Notes: generated from the letters alone by a model not told the origin. Shown: positions 16,943 through 26,393, counted from the stretch's first letter. The stretch is 64,000 nucleotides of DNA from Bog-473 sp963701955 (GCA_963701955.1 OY969694.1:434001-498000), one strand, 5' to 3'. Translations and numbers: made by a program.

Positions 16943-18432
16943 CGACCGGACTCCTGGCGGGTGTTGAGGATGCGTACGCCGCGCACGAGCACCGAGGGGC
17001 AGCCGTGTGAGACGGGCGCGACCTGACCCGGCTGGCCCTTCCCACAGTTGAACGCCCCGCCCAGTGTCCACGTCGACGCGCCGCCGACTCCCTCGAGCGC
17101 GCCCCAGAAGTCCGTCGTCGTCGCCTGGTAGGCAACGTCCTTCACCTGCCCGGTCAGCTTGCCTCCGCGAATCCGGTAGAAGCGCTGCCCGGTGAACTGG
17201 AAGTTGCGCCGCTGCATGTCGATGGACCAGCTCTTGTCCCCGACGACGTAGATACCGTCGTCGACGCCACCGATGAGCTGCTCGGTGGTCGGACCCTGGG
17301 CGCCGGAGTGGGCCAGGGACACGTTGGCCATGCGCTGGATCGGCACGTGCAGCGGCGAGTCGGCGTACGCGCAGCCGTTGGAGCGGTCGAAGCCCATGCG
17401 AGCGGCGATGGAACGGTCGAGCTGGTACCCGACGAGGACACCGTCGCGTACGAGGTCGAAGGACTGGGTCTCGACGCCCTCCCCGTCGATGGCGATCGTG
17501 GCCAGCCCGTGCTCGACCGTCCGATCGCCCGTCACCTCCATGAGCGGGGAGCCGTAGCGCAACAGGCCCAGGGTGTCGAAGGTGGCGAAGGAGGTCCCGG
17601 CGTAGGCCGCCTCGTACCCGACGGCACGGTCCAGCTCAGTGGCGTGCCCCACCGACTCGTGGATGGTGAGCCAGAGATTGGACGGATCGACGACGAGGTC
17701 GTACGTGCCGGCGGCCACCGACGGTGCGGCCAGCTTCTCCGCCAACAGGTCGGGCATCTGCGCGAGCTCGGCGTCCCAGTCCCAGGCACCTTCTGCTGCC
17801 GTCCCCGAGAGGTATTCCCACCCCCGCCCGACCGGAGGCGCCAATGTCCGCATGGTCTCGGACCCCGACTCCGCCACCGCGAGCGCCTCGAGCTGTGCCT
17901 GGAGTCGCACCCGATGCTGCGTGGCGCGGGTTCCGTTGAGATCGGCCAGATAGGTGTGCTCGGACACGGCGATCAATCCCGCGGAGGTGTGCGCCACAAC
18001 CGGGGCGCGGCCCAGTCGAGCGCTCCAGTCGGCCAGCAGATCGACCTTGTCCGCCATGGGGATGTCAGCCGGGTCCACGTCGTGGGCGCTGGACCACACG
18101 ACCTGGCCGTGGGGCGGCTCGGGGGCCAGCTCGACATCACCACCCCCGGCGCCGCCCGTGAGCTTGGCCATCTCGAGGGCCGAGCGCACCAGGCGGGCTG
18201 CCTCATCAGGGCGCACGTCGACCGAGGCGGCGAAACCGACGGCCCCGTCGGCGACGACCCGGACGCCCATGCCGAAGTCGGTGTCGTCGTCGGTCGTCTC
18301 GCTGCGGGCATCGTGAAGGCGGACCGTTTGGGAACGGATCCGCTCCACCCGCAGCTCGGCCGCCTGGCACCCGGAGGCCGCGCTCAGCGCGGCCTCGGTG
18401 AGGACCGCGAGCTCGTCGTCACCCAGTGGCAT
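16939..18432 (-). CDS. tldD: TldD-family metalloprotease subunit
   Basis: A 497-residue zinc peptidase, the catalytic half of the TldD/TldE complex. The metal site is LTIHESVGHATELDR (HExxxH, about 265-279). MGVRVVADGAVGFAASVDV is typical of the N-terminal domain, and YVVGDKSWSIDMQRRNFQFT and RIRGGKLTGQVKDVAY of the C-terminal barrel. It overlaps tldE by four bases and is preceded by the Gfo/Idh gene with a TGATG overlap. The three are one operon. Family length and key residues are complete. Confidence 0.93.
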   Translation of the reverse strand: MPLGDDELAVLTEAALSAASGCQAAELRVERIRSQTVRLHDARSETTDDDTDFGMGVRVVADGAVGFAASVDVRPDEAARLVRSALEMAKLTGGAGGGDVELAPEPPHGQVVWSSAHDVDPADIPMADKVDLLADWSARLGRAPVVAHTSAGLIAVSEHTYLADLNGTRATQHRVRLQAQLEALAVAESGSETMRTLAPPVGRGWEYLSGTAAEGAWDWDAELAQMPDLLAEKLAAPSVAAGTYDLVVDPSNLWLTIHESVGHATELDRAVGYEAAYAGTSFATFDTLGLLRYGSPLMEVTGDRTVEHGLATIAIDGEGVETQSFDLVRDGVLVGYQLDRSIAARMGFDRSNGCAYADSPLHVPIQRMANVSLAHSGAQGPTTEQLIGGVDDGIYVVGDKSWSIDMQRRNFQFTGQRFYRIRGGKLTGQVKDVAYQATTTDFWGALEGVGGASTWTLGGAFNCGKGQPGQVAPVSHGCPSVLVRGVRILNTRQESGR

Positions 18433-19421
18433 CAGGAGGCCGGAGTCGGCTGACGGAGCGGGAGGTCGGCTGCCGTGTAGATGGCGTCGATCAGCTCCAT
18501 GGTCCGGATGGCGTCGGCGGCGGTGGTGGCGAACGGCGCGCCCTGCTCGACTGCCGCCACGAACGCCTCGAGCTGGAAGTCGTAGGTCGACCTGCGGCTG
18601 AACCGCTCCCGGCGGGTGCCGAGCGCCGTCTTGACCTTCATCTGGTGCCCGTACTGGGGTGTGAAGGGGTTGAACACCGAGATCGACCCCCCGTCACCCG
18701 TGATCTCTGCGTGGAGGCGCAGGACCGAGGATGAGAACATGGAGCAGCCGATGTGGGCCTGCCCACCGTCGGGGAGGGAGAAGTGTGCATCCATGGCCCG
18801 GTCGACACCCGGCGAGGAGAGCTTGGCCGAGGCACTGATCACCCTCGGGGCGGGAGCCAGCAACCGCAGAAGGCTCACCGGGTAGCACCCCATGTCCATC
18901 GTGGCCCCTCCAGCCAGGCGAAACTGGTACCGGATGTCCCCCTTGTGCCATATGGGTGCCGAGAACGCGACGTCGATGTTCGATATGTTGCCCAGCTCTC
19001 CGGAGCGCACAATCTCCACCAGACGCTTGGCGAAGGGATGGTATTGGTAGTGGAACGCCTCCATCACCACCACACCGGGATTGCCGTTGTCGACCTCCGC
19101 GACGGCGCGCGCCTCGTCGGCGTTGGCGGTGAAGGGCTTCTCGCACAGAACGTGCTTTCCCGCTCGCAGCGCGGCGATCGTCCAGTGCCCGTGCAGGCCA
19201 TTGGGGAGCGGGTTGTACACGGCGTCGACGTCGGGGTCGTTGACCAGTTGGTCGTAGGTGTCGAGCACGCGTGGCACCCCGTGCTTGTGGGCGAAGGCTT
19301 CGGCGCGGCCACGATCCCGAGCCGCAACCGCCGTGACAACCGCGGCGCCGGTCCGGCGTGCCGGTTTCACCAGCGCCTTGGGGGCGATCCGGGCCGCCCC
19401 GAGGATCCCGATTCTCAGCAC
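18432..19421 (-). CDS. Gfo/Idh/MocA-family oxidoreductase
   Basis: A 329-residue NAD(P)-dependent oxidoreductase. The N-terminal Rossmann fold has RIGILGAARIAPKALVKPA, and the family's catalytic lysine motif is VLCEKPFTANADEA (about 90-100). The C-terminal domain contains GDIRYQFRLAGGATMDMGCY, in which the Cys/Tyr region is typical of trans-dihydrodiol or glucose-fructose dehydrogenase relatives. It is first gene of the tldD/tldE operon (TGATG overlap). The substrate is probably a sugar, cyclitol or diol, and cannot be fixed from sequence. The start is a GTG. Confidence 0.88.
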   Translation of the reverse strand: MLRIGILGAARIAPKALVKPARRTGAAVVTAVAARDRGRAEAFAHKHGVPRVLDTYDQLVNDPDVDAVYNPLPNGLHGHWTIAALRAGKHVLCEKPFTANADEARAVAEVDNGNPGVVVMEAFHYQYHPFAKRLVEIVRSGELGNISNIDVAFSAPIWHKGDIRYQFRLAGGATMDMGCYPVSLLRLLAPAPRVISASAKLSSPGVDRAMDAHFSLPDGGQAHIGCSMFSSSVLRLHAEITGDGGSISVFNPFTPQYGHQMKVKTALGTRRERFSRRSTYDFQLEAFVAAVEQGAPFATTAADAIRTMELIDAIYTAADLPLRQPTPAS

Positions 19422-19501
19422 CTGGCAGTCACCCCAACCCGGTGTCCGGGTGTCCCGACGAGATGGCGGGAGGCGTGCCGGTGGCCGGCGGGACGTGGCG
19501 C

Positions 19502-21697
19502 ATGAGCAGGGACGCTAACGCACGGGGCCGCCAGGCGACGCTCGGGCACCTGCGCGGCCTCGACGGGGTGCGTGCGTTCTCCGTGCTCGCCATCATCGCC
19601 TACCACTCGGACATTCCCGGGGTGCCGGGAGGCTTCTACGGGGTGGACTCGTTCTTCGTCCTCTCCGGATTCCTCATCACGTCGCTGCTGCTGGCCGAAT
19701 GGGGTTCGTCGGCAACGATCCGGCTCAGGAGCTTCTGGGCTCGACGAGCGCGGCGTCTGCTACCCGCCCTCTTCGTCCTCGTCGCCGTCATCGGTCTCTT
19801 CATGGCAGCCGAGCCGGCGGTCCTGGCCACGGCACACCCGCTCGGGGACGCCCTCGCCGCCGTCTTCTACTCGTCCAACTGGTATTCGGTCGACGGAGGC
19901 GTGAGCTACTTCTCCGCCATTTCCAACCAGCCGTCCCCGCTGCTGCACACCTGGTCGCTGGCGATCGAGGAGCAGTTCTACCTCGTCTGGCCCATCGTCG
20001 TCCTCGTCGTCCTCACCTTGGGGGTCCGGCGCTGGGGGCGCCGGGGTGCTGCCGCCGGAGGTCCCGAGGCGCCGGATCCCGTTGCCGCCCGGCGGAACAG
20101 ACTGCGGATCCTCTTCGCGGTGGCCTGCATCGGCTCGCTGGCCTCTGCACTGGTGATGGCGGCAGTGGCTCGGCCCGGTGACACCGCCCGGGCCTACTAC
20201 GGCACCGACACACGCGCCCAGGCGCTGCTCGTCGGCGCCGCCATCGCCATCGGGCTGACCCTCTGGCCCCGGGGCAGCCACCGGCCCTGGTTCACCCGCG
20301 CGGCCGCCATCGGGGGTGTCGCCGGTGCGCTCGGGACCGGGGCGATCTGGGCGACCACGGCGGAAACCTCGCGCTTCGCCTTCGACGGCGGGTTCCTGGT
20401 GGCGAGCCTGGCGGCCGGATGTGTCGTCCTGGGGTGCGCCGCTGCCCCTCGGTCTCCGGTGGTGCGGCTGCTCGAGCTCAAGCCGCTGCCCTACGTCGGC
20501 CGCATCTCATACGGGGTCTACCTGTGGTACTGGCCGGTGCTCCTCGTGATGAGTGCCCAGCGCCTGCCCTGGGGGGTGTTCCCCCTGTTCATGGCCCGGG
20601 TCGCCGTCACCGTTGCGATCGCCTCGGCCAGCTACTACCTGGTGGAGATGCCGGTCCGTCGCGGTGCGCTCGGGGGCTGGCGATCCTGGGTGGCCGCGCC
20701 GGTGGCGGCTGGGGCTGCGGTGGGGGCCGTGTTCGTCGCCTCGTTGGTCCCGGTGGCGGCCGTCGGTCTGCACGGCCGGGAGCTGAGCGCGTCGGGACCG
20801 AGACCGGCGACGGCGGCCAGCGTCACCTCCTACTTCACCCCGAGTCCGCTCCCTGCCTCGGCCGCGGCGAAGGTCCCGATCACCAGGCCCGTGAAGGTGC
20901 TGCTGGTGGGCGATTCGGTGGCGGGCACGCTGGGAGCCGGTCTGGCGGCCTCGGCGCGGCAGCACCATGTGCAACTGGTCAACGAGGGGATCGGCGGATG
21001 CTCGTTGTCGATGCAGAACCAGATCAAGGTGCTCTTCTACACGGTCCCGCCCGGATCGCCGTGCGCCGTCGGCGGCGACGCCGGGTCGCTGTTGGCGAAG
21101 TGGCGCACCTGGGTCGACGCCTACAACCCCGACGTCGTGCTCTACGTCGCCCGCGGCGAGACCTTCGACCAGGAGATCGGGGGTCAGTGGCAGAACCTGG
21201 GCCAACCTTCGTTCGACGCCTACGTGGCGAATCGCTTCCGCAGCGCCATCAACGTGCTCGGCTCCCGCGGCGCCACGGTGGTGCTCCTCACGACGCCGTA
21301 CTACGACAGTGGCGAGGTCTCCCAAACGGTCTGGCCGGCAGGCGACCCGTGGCCCGAGGACACGCCGGCACGCGTCGTGGTCGACAACCAGATCCTGCGC
21401 TCCGTCGTGGCCACGTACCCACCCGCGGCCTCCCGCCCGCCGGCGTACCTCTTCGACCTCAATGCGCTGATCTCACCGGGTGGCCGCTATTCGGAGACGG
21501 TCGGCCCCTACAGCGTGCGCTGCGCCGACGGGGTCCACTTCACGCGCTCGGGTGGGATCTATGTGGGGTCAGTGCTGGCGCCCGAGCTGGCGGTCCTGGG
21601 CCAATCTCACGCCGCCGCCTCTCCCGGTGGGAAGTGGCCAGGGACTCCGCCACCGACGACGCCGACCTGGTTCGCCAAGCTGCCCTGCGGGGGGTGA
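19502..21697 (+). CDS. OatA-like acyltransferase: acyltransferase-3 membrane domain fused to SGNH domain
   Basis: A 731-residue integral membrane protein. The acyltransferase-3 domain (about 15-410) begins with GHLRGLDGVRAFSVLAIIAY (catalytic region with R/D and IAYH) and GFYGVDSFFVLSGFLIT, and has about ten membrane helices. The extracytoplasmic SGNH esterase-like domain (about 460-715) has the nucleophile loop VLLVGDSVAG, the block II glycine in NEGIGGCSLS and the Asp-His motif CADGVHFTRSGG. Such proteins O-acetylate peptidoglycan or other envelope glycans. The ATG directly precedes the conserved region; a weak ribosome site only. Monocistronic. Confidence 0.9.
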   Translation: MSRDANARGRQATLGHLRGLDGVRAFSVLAIIAYHSDIPGVPGGFYGVDSFFVLSGFLITSLLLAEWGSSATIRLRSFWARRARRLLPALFVLVAVIGLFMAAEPAVLATAHPLGDALAAVFYSSNWYSVDGGVSYFSAISNQPSPLLHTWSLAIEEQFYLVWPIVVLVVLTLGVRRWGRRGAAAGGPEAPDPVAARRNRLRILFAVACIGSLASALVMAAVARPGDTARAYYGTDTRAQALLVGAAIAIGLTLWPRGSHRPWFTRAAAIGGVAGALGTGAIWATTAETSRFAFDGGFLVASLAAGCVVLGCAAAPRSPVVRLLELKPLPYVGRISYGVYLWYWPVLLVMSAQRLPWGVFPLFMARVAVTVAIASASYYLVEMPVRRGALGGWRSWVAAPVAAGAAVGAVFVASLVPVAAVGLHGRELSASGPRPATAASVTSYFTPSPLPASAAAKVPITRPVKVLLVGDSVAGTLGAGLAASARQHHVQLVNEGIGGCSLSMQNQIKVLFYTVPPGSPCAVGGDAGSLLAKWRTWVDAYNPDVVLYVARGETFDQEIGGQWQNLGQPSFDAYVANRFRSAINVLGSRGATVVLLTTPYYDSGEVSQTVWPAGDPWPEDTPARVVVDNQILRSVVATYPPAASRPPAYLFDLNALISPGGRYSETVGPYSVRCADGVHFTRSGGIYVGSVLAPELAVLGQSHAAASPGGKWPGTPPPTTPTWFAKLPCGG

Positions 21698-21738
21698 CCG
21701 CGGGCTCCGGCCCAGCCCGTGCGGCGCGTTCTGAGCGT

Positions 21739-22647
21739 TCAGGTCGGATGGATGCCCTCGGGCATGGAGAGCGCGTCGTTGACCACCACGCCGAGGATGT
21801 CGATCACCGCCCGGGCCGGCGCGGAGGGGAGTCCACGTCGGCGCTGCGCCACACCCACCCGGCGGCGCGGGAGCCCGACGACGGGCAGAACGGAGAATCG
21901 GCCCCGCAGGTGGCCGGGGACCGCGGTGGCCGGAAGGATGGCGGGTCCATAGCCGTCGAAGGCGAGCGACGCGATGAGCCGGACGCCGTCAAGCTCCATC
22001 GCGGGGGTGAGCTCGACCCGGGCGGGAACCGTGGCCACGTCGATCTCCGCGCGCAGTGCCGTTCCGGGAGCCGGGAGCAGCAGCTCGAGCTCGGCCAGGT
22101 CCTCGAGCCCGAGCGACGCCTGGCCGGCCCGGGGGTGATCGTGGGGGAGTACCACCATGAGGTCCTCGTCGAAGAGCTGTGCGGCCAGGACCTCGTCACC
22201 GCTGAGCGGGAAGGTGACGACGGCGAGATCGAGCTGGCCCGAGGCCAGCTGCTGCTCGAGCTGGACGCTCGATCCCTCGGCGACGTTGAGATGGATGTGG
22301 GGATGGCGAACCCGGAGCAGGTCGAAGAGTTGGGGCACCAGCCAACGTCCGGTCGTGCCGATCATGCCCAGGCGCACGGTGCCGACGATCTCTTCGCGCA
22401 GCGCGGTCACGTCGGCCACCATCGCCTCGATCTCCTGCATGACACGTCTGGCCCGGGCGACCACCACATCGCCCTCCTCGGTCAGTCGTCCCGAGGCCCG
22501 GTCCACGAGTTGGACGTCGAGCTCCCGTTCGAGCCTGGCCACGTGGGCCGAGATGTTCGATTGCACAGTGCCGATCGACAGGGCGGCAGCCGAGAAGCTG
22601 CCGGTGTCGGCGATGCCGACGAGCGCCTGCAGATGCTTCAGGTCCAT
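21739..22647 (-). CDS. LysR-family transcriptional regulator
   Basis: A 302-residue LysR-type regulator. The winged helix-turn-helix is at the N-terminus (LQALVGIADTGSFSAAALSI, SNISAHVARLERELDVQLVD) and the effector-binding domain at about 90-295 (VRLGMIGTTGRWLVPQLFDL, MVVLPHDHPRAG). The gene is convergent with the acyltransferase and divergent from the 6C RNA. A TATGCT box lies 9 nt before the ATG, and a GATAC/GTATC palindrome lies just upstream, probably an autoregulatory site. No adjacent metabolic target is clear, because the divergent unit is a small RNA. Confidence 0.9.
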   Translation of the reverse strand: MDLKHLQALVGIADTGSFSAAALSIGTVQSNISAHVARLERELDVQLVDRASGRLTEEGDVVVARARRVMQEIEAMVADVTALREEIVGTVRLGMIGTTGRWLVPQLFDLLRVRHPHIHLNVAEGSSVQLEQQLASGQLDLAVVTFPLSGDEVLAAQLFDEDLMVVLPHDHPRAGQASLGLEDLAELELLLPAPGTALRAEIDVATVPARVELTPAMELDGVRLIASLAFDGYGPAILPATAVPGHLRGRFSVLPVVGLPRRRVGVAQRRRGLPSAPARAVIDILGVVVNDALSMPEGIHPT

Positions 22648-22656
22648 TTGTCCATC

Positions 22657-22678
22657 AGCATAACTGATACAAAGTATC
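22657..22678. promoter_or_regulatory. LysR promoter box and GATAC-AAA-GTATC palindrome
   Basis: Read on the minus strand, TATGCT (22662-22657) ends 9 nt before the lysR ATG. Right behind it, GATAC (22666-22670) and GTATC (22674-22678) form a 13-bp palindrome with a 3-base centre, in the place expected for a LysR autoregulation site. Confidence 0.5.
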
Positions 22679-22690
22679 TCCTAAAGCTGC

Positions 22691-22719
22691 TTGACTGATT
22701 GCCGATGGTTCGCCAAAAT
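22691..22719 (+). promoter_or_regulatory. Promoter of the 6C RNA
   Basis: TTGACT (22691-22696) and CAAAAT (22714-22719) are 17 bp apart, in good agreement with a vegetative -35/-10 pair. Transcription would start within a few bases of the 5' stem of the small RNA. Confidence 0.5.
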
Positions 22720-22720
22720 G

Positions 22721-22816
22721 GACTCCAGACCCCAGGGATACGGAAGCCCCCCCTCCAAACCTGGTGAGTCTTGAGAAGGGATCGCCCTCCCCCCCGGCGA
22801 TCCCTTCTCGCTTTTT
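22721..22816 (+). ncRNA. 6C small RNA (actinobacterial, two C-rich loops)
   Basis: Two hairpins carry loops with runs of seven C's, the hallmark of the actinobacterial 6C RNA (called B11 in mycobacteria). The first pairs GACTC/GAGTC (22721-22725 with 22766-22770) and CCAGG/CCTGG, with a loop containing C7 at 22747-22753. The second is a perfect 14-bp stem (22773-22786 with 22796-22809) with a C-rich loop, followed by CGCTTTTT, an intrinsic terminator on the plus strand. A promoter-like TTGACT-N17-CAAAAT lies directly upstream. No protein gene reads into this terminator, as expected for a free-standing small RNA. Confidence 0.82.
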
Positions 22817-22866
22817 CCGGGCAGAAATTGTACGGGAGTACCACTCCGGAGCGGTGGCACGCTGTT

Positions 22867-22872
22867 TAGGCT
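22867..22872 (+). promoter_or_regulatory. Leaderless -10 box (TAGGCT)
   Basis: TAGGCT ends 7 nt before the GTG at 22880, with no ribosome-binding sequence between. It lies 50 bp after the 6C RNA terminator, so the HAD-acyltransferase gene has its own start of transcription. Confidence 0.55.
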
Positions 22873-22879
22873 GCGTGCC

Positions 22880-24276
22880 GTGGGAGATCGTGCGGTGTTC
22901 GTCGACCTGGACCGGACACTTCTGAATCGGGCCTCTGCTCGGGTCCTCAACCAGGCGCTCGTGGCGGAGGGTGTGATCCCCGGAGGTCGATCGCTTCCCG
23001 GCGACCAGCTGTTCTACGCCGTCAACGACCGGTTCGGCGAGAACCTCCTGGCCATGGGTCTCGTCCGTGCCGCTGCCCGCGTGGCCAAGGGCTGGCGCCA
23101 GGACGCGGTGCGGGCCGCAGGCCGGCGGGCACTGGCCGGGTTGAGCGAGCTGGTGGCCCCCTTCGCTCCGCAGCGACTCGCCGCGTTCCGCTCCCAGGGG
23201 TACCTCCTCGTCCTGGCCACGACCACACCGGCCGACCTGATCGCGCCCTTCGCCGAGACCATGGGGTTCGATGACCTGATCGCGACCACCTTCGAGACCA
23301 GGGACGGTCGCTACACGGGTCGCCTCTACGAGGGTTTCGTCTGGGGAACGGGCAAGCTTCGCGCCGTGCGGGACTGGGCCCGCAGCCGCGATGTCGATCT
23401 CGCTGAGTGCCACGCCTGCAGTGACAGCATCTTCGACGTCCCGCTGCTCTCGAGTGTCGGATTCCCGCACGCAGTGAACCCCGACCCCTCGCTGACCATG
23501 GTGGCCACGGTGCGGCGTTGGCCCGTCGAGCACTGGGATCGGCCCACCGGCGTCCCGAGCGTGTTGGGCTGGGAGCCCTACCACCTGCTCCGCCCCTTCG
23601 TGCGTTCCTGCAGCTTCCCCTACGCACGCTTCGAGATCGAGGGTGTCGACCACGTTCCGGCCCGTGGCCCCGTGCTGGTCGCCGCCAATCACCGGAGCTA
23701 TTTCGACGTCACCGCCTTGGCCCTGCTGGCCCGCCAGATCGGCCGTCCGGTGCGTTTCCTGGCCAAGCGTGAGCTCTTCGATGCACCCATGGTGGGGACG
23801 GTCGCCCGGGCCCTTGGGGGCATCCCCGTCGACCGCGGCAGTGGTTCGAACCAGCCGTTGCGCGAGGCCGAGGCCGCGCTGCGGGCGGGCGAGGTGGTGA
23901 TCGTGCTACCTCAGGGGACCATCCCGCGCGGGCGTGCCTTCTTCGACCCCGTGCTCCAGGGCAAGACGGGAACGGCCCGCCTGGCGGCGTCCACCGGGGC
24001 GCCCGTCGTGCCGGTCGGACTGTGGGGCACCGAAGCGGTCTGGCCCCGCTCGGCACGACTGCCCGACATGCGCCACGTGTGTCACCCGCCGGTGGTGACG
24101 GTGCGGGCGGGGCGACCGCTCGCTCTGTCGCTCACGGACGTGCGGGCGGACACCGAGGCGATCATGGAATCCATCAGCGGGCTGCTGCCCGCGGAGGCGC
24201 GCGCCAACCGCACGAGCCGACGGCGGAGGAGCTGGACCGGACCCAGCCGCCCAGGCGACACGGTTTCATGCGGTGA
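22880..24276 (+). CDS. HAD-phosphatase / lysophospholipid acyltransferase (PlsC) fusion, frameshifted near its end
   Basis: About 465 residues. The N-terminal HAD-IB phosphatase (1-215) has VFVDLDRTLLNRAS (DxDxT), ATTTPADLIAPF and ACSDSIFDVPLLSSVG. The C-terminal PlsC domain (about 230-450) has AANHRSYFDVTAL (HxxxxD), GIPVDRGSG and LPQGTIPRG. The usual C-terminal EPTAEELDRTQPPRR appears in another frame after about 24203-24210, where a GC run is off by two bases (or minus one). Without this shift the gene stops at 24276. The resulting 894-residue read-through into MurT is an artefact. Role: phospholipid synthesis at the membrane. Confidence 0.82.
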
Positions 24277-24301
24277 CGGAACTTCACAAGGTTGCCAGCC
24301 G

Positions 24302-25564
24302 GTGAGGGCCCAGGCGGCCCGGGCCGCCACGCGCGGGGTCAACGCCCTGTCTCGCCTATTGGGCCGGGGCGAGGGCACGGTGGCCGGCGGCAGGGTCGGG
24401 CTGAGGATCGATTCGCGCCTCTTGGAGCATCTCAGCGCGCGGCGCCAGGTGGTGCTGGTCAGCGGGACCAATGGCAAGACCACGACCACCCAGCTCGTTG
24501 CGGTCGCCCTGGGCGCCCAGGGCGACGAAGTGGTGAGCAACGGGACAGGCTCGAACATGCCGCCCGGTCAGGTGGCCGCGCTCGCCGGGGCCCCGGCGTC
24601 ACGCGCGCCGCGGGCGGCGCTCGAGACGGATGAGATCTACCTGCCCCGTGTGCTGGCCCAGACGTCGCCCGCCGTGGTGGTGCTGTTGAACCTGTCGCGC
24701 GACCAGCTCGATCGGAGCAACGAGGTCCGCATGGTGGCCGGACGATGGCGGGCCGCCCTGGCCGCCGCCCCGCATACCCAGGTGGTGGCCAACGCCGACG
24801 ACCCGCTCGTGGTGTGGGGGGCGGGTGCGGCCCGTGACGTGCACTGGGTGGGCGTGGGCCTGAGCTGGCGGCTCGACGCCGTGGGGTGTCCGTCGTGCGA
24901 GGGGCGTATCGAGTTCGGCGAGGACACCTGGGCCTGCGCCGGATGTGGGTTCGCCAGGCCCGAGCCCGAAGTATGGCTCGAGACCACAGGTGAGAGCTCG
25001 CCCCGCGTGGTGTGGCGTGGCGGTCGGGCGTTGCCGCTGCGCCTGGCGCTGCCCGGCCGCTTCAACCTGGCCAATGCCACCCTGGCGCTCGTGGCGGCCG
25101 AGGGATGCGGGATCGACGCCCCCGCGGCGATGGGCGCCATGGCCGCGGTCGAGCAGGTTGCGGGGCGCTTCACGGTGCGATCGTTCGGGGACGTGCGCGT
25201 CCGTCTGATGCTGGCGAAGAATCCCGCAGGCTGGAGCGAGCTCCTCGACCTGGTGGCGGGATCGGGGTCGCCGTTGGTGATCGGCATCAACGCGCGCACG
25301 GCTGACGGCGCCGACCCGAGCTGGCTGTGGGACGTGCCCTTCGAACGCCTTGCCGGTCGGACCGTCGTGGCCACGGGCGAGCGGGTGCGCGACCTCGCCG
25401 TGCGGCTCCTCTACGCCGGGGTGACCCACGTGACCGAGCCTGACCCGCTCCGCGCCGTCACTCTCGCGGCGGACGAAGGGGCGTCCAAGGCCGCCGACGG
25501 GGATCTCATCGACGTGATCGGCAACTACACCGCGTTCCACGACTTCTTGCGGGCACCGGCGTGA
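24302..25564 (+). CDS. murT: MurT: lipid II isoglutaminyl synthase, Mur-ligase subunit
   Basis: A 420-residue protein starting at GTG 24302, 25 bp after the corrected end of the acyltransferase gene. VVLVSGTNGKTTTTQLVAVA is the ATP-binding loop of Mur ligases. LLNLSRDQLDRSNEVR is typical of MurT. A four-cysteine zinc ribbon (CPSCEGRIEFG, then CAGCGF) sits in the middle domain, and the DUF1727 C-terminal domain begins around VRLMLAKNPAGW. With GatD it amidates D-glutamate of lipid II to isoglutamine, using glutamine and ATP, at the inner face of the membrane. gatD follows after 4 bp. Confidence 0.93.
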   Translation: MRAQAARAATRGVNALSRLLGRGEGTVAGGRVGLRIDSRLLEHLSARRQVVLVSGTNGKTTTTQLVAVALGAQGDEVVSNGTGSNMPPGQVAALAGAPASRAPRAALETDEIYLPRVLAQTSPAVVVLLNLSRDQLDRSNEVRMVAGRWRAALAAAPHTQVVANADDPLVVWGAGAARDVHWVGVGLSWRLDAVGCPSCEGRIEFGEDTWACAGCGFARPEPEVWLETTGESSPRVVWRGGRALPLRLALPGRFNLANATLALVAAEGCGIDAPAAMGAMAAVEQVAGRFTVRSFGDVRVRLMLAKNPAGWSELLDLVAGSGSPLVIGINARTADGADPSWLWDVPFERLAGRTVVATGERVRDLAVRLLYAGVTHVTEPDPLRAVTLAADEGASKAADGDLIDVIGNYTAFHDFLRAPA

Positions 25565-25568
25565 TCGC

Positions 25569-26360
25569 GTGGCCGTGGTGTATCCGGACCTCCTCGGCAC
25601 CTACGGGGACGGCGGGAACGGTGTCATCGTGGCGAGGCGGGCCGAGTGGCGCGGACTCGACGTGGAGCTGGTCCAGGCACCCTCGGGGTCTGCCCTTCCC
25701 GGGGCCGACATCTACTGCCTCGGTGGGGGAGAGGACGGGCCTCAGGTGAGGGCTGCCCAGATGCTTCTCGACGACGGCACCTTGTCGGCTCGGGTGTCCG
25801 ACGGCGCCGTGGTCCTCGCGGTGTGCGCGGGTTTCCAGATCGTCGGGCGGACCTTTCCCGGGTCCGGAGGCGAGCCCCACCGGGGGATCGGGCTCCTGGA
25901 CGTCGAGACACAGAGGGGCGATGGGCCGCGGGCGGTCGGGGAGGTGCTGGTCGAGCCGACGGCCTTCGACGATCCGGCCGCGGGCGCGCCCAGCCCGGTG
26001 CACCTGCGAGTGCCGGAGCTGACGGGTTTCGAGAACCACGGGGGGCGCAGCGCCCTGGTCGAGGGATCCGCCACCGTCCCGCTCGGTCGTGTCCGCGCCG
26101 GCGTGGGCAACGGAGCGGGCGACGGCTCGGAGGGTGCGGTGTGCGGGCGTGTCGTGGGGACCTACCTGCACGGGCCCGTGCTGGCGCGCAATCCCGCCCT
26201 GGCCGACCTGCTGCTCTCCTGGGCCCTCGGAGGCTCCGAATTGGCCCCGCTCGACGACGGCGAAGCGGAGAGCCTGCGGGCCGAACGCCTCGCCGCGGTC
26301 AACGCAGCAGGGCGGGTGCGGAGATGGCGTCGCCGAAGGTCGGTGGGAACACCCTCCTGA
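25569..26360 (+). CDS. gatD: GatD: lipid II isoglutaminyl synthase, glutamine amidotransferase subunit
   Basis: A 263-residue class I-type glutaminase. The start GTG reads VAVVYPDLLGTYGDGGNGVI, the usual GatD N-terminus. The nucleophile is Cys in VVLAVCAGFQIVG (about 94), and GFENHGGRS and VVGTYLHGPVLARNP hold the catalytic His region. It makes ammonia from glutamine for MurT. The genes are 4 bp apart and always paired in Gram-positive and actinobacterial genomes. The C-terminal 20 residues are arginine-rich. It is convergent with the PlsC gene of the next operon. Confidence 0.93.
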   Translation: MAVVYPDLLGTYGDGGNGVIVARRAEWRGLDVELVQAPSGSALPGADIYCLGGGEDGPQVRAAQMLLDDGTLSARVSDGAVVLAVCAGFQIVGRTFPGSGGEPHRGIGLLDVETQRGDGPRAVGEVLVEPTAFDDPAAGAPSPVHLRVPELTGFENHGGRSALVEGSATVPLGRVRAGVGNGAGDGSEGAVCGRVVGTYLHGPVLARNPALADLLLSWALGGSELAPLDDGEAESLRAERLAAVNAAGRVRRWRRRRSVGTPS

Positions 26361-26393
26361 CGAGGGGCCGTCGGGGTGACGACGGCGCGGGGT

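Noticed and set aside
22880..25564. An 894-residue single frame joining HAD-acyltransferase and MurT
   Set aside because: The normal end of the acyltransferase (EPTAEELDRTQPP and a stop at 24276) is present in another frame after a GC-run indel, and MurT has its own GTG start at 24302. The fusion is a frameshift artefact.
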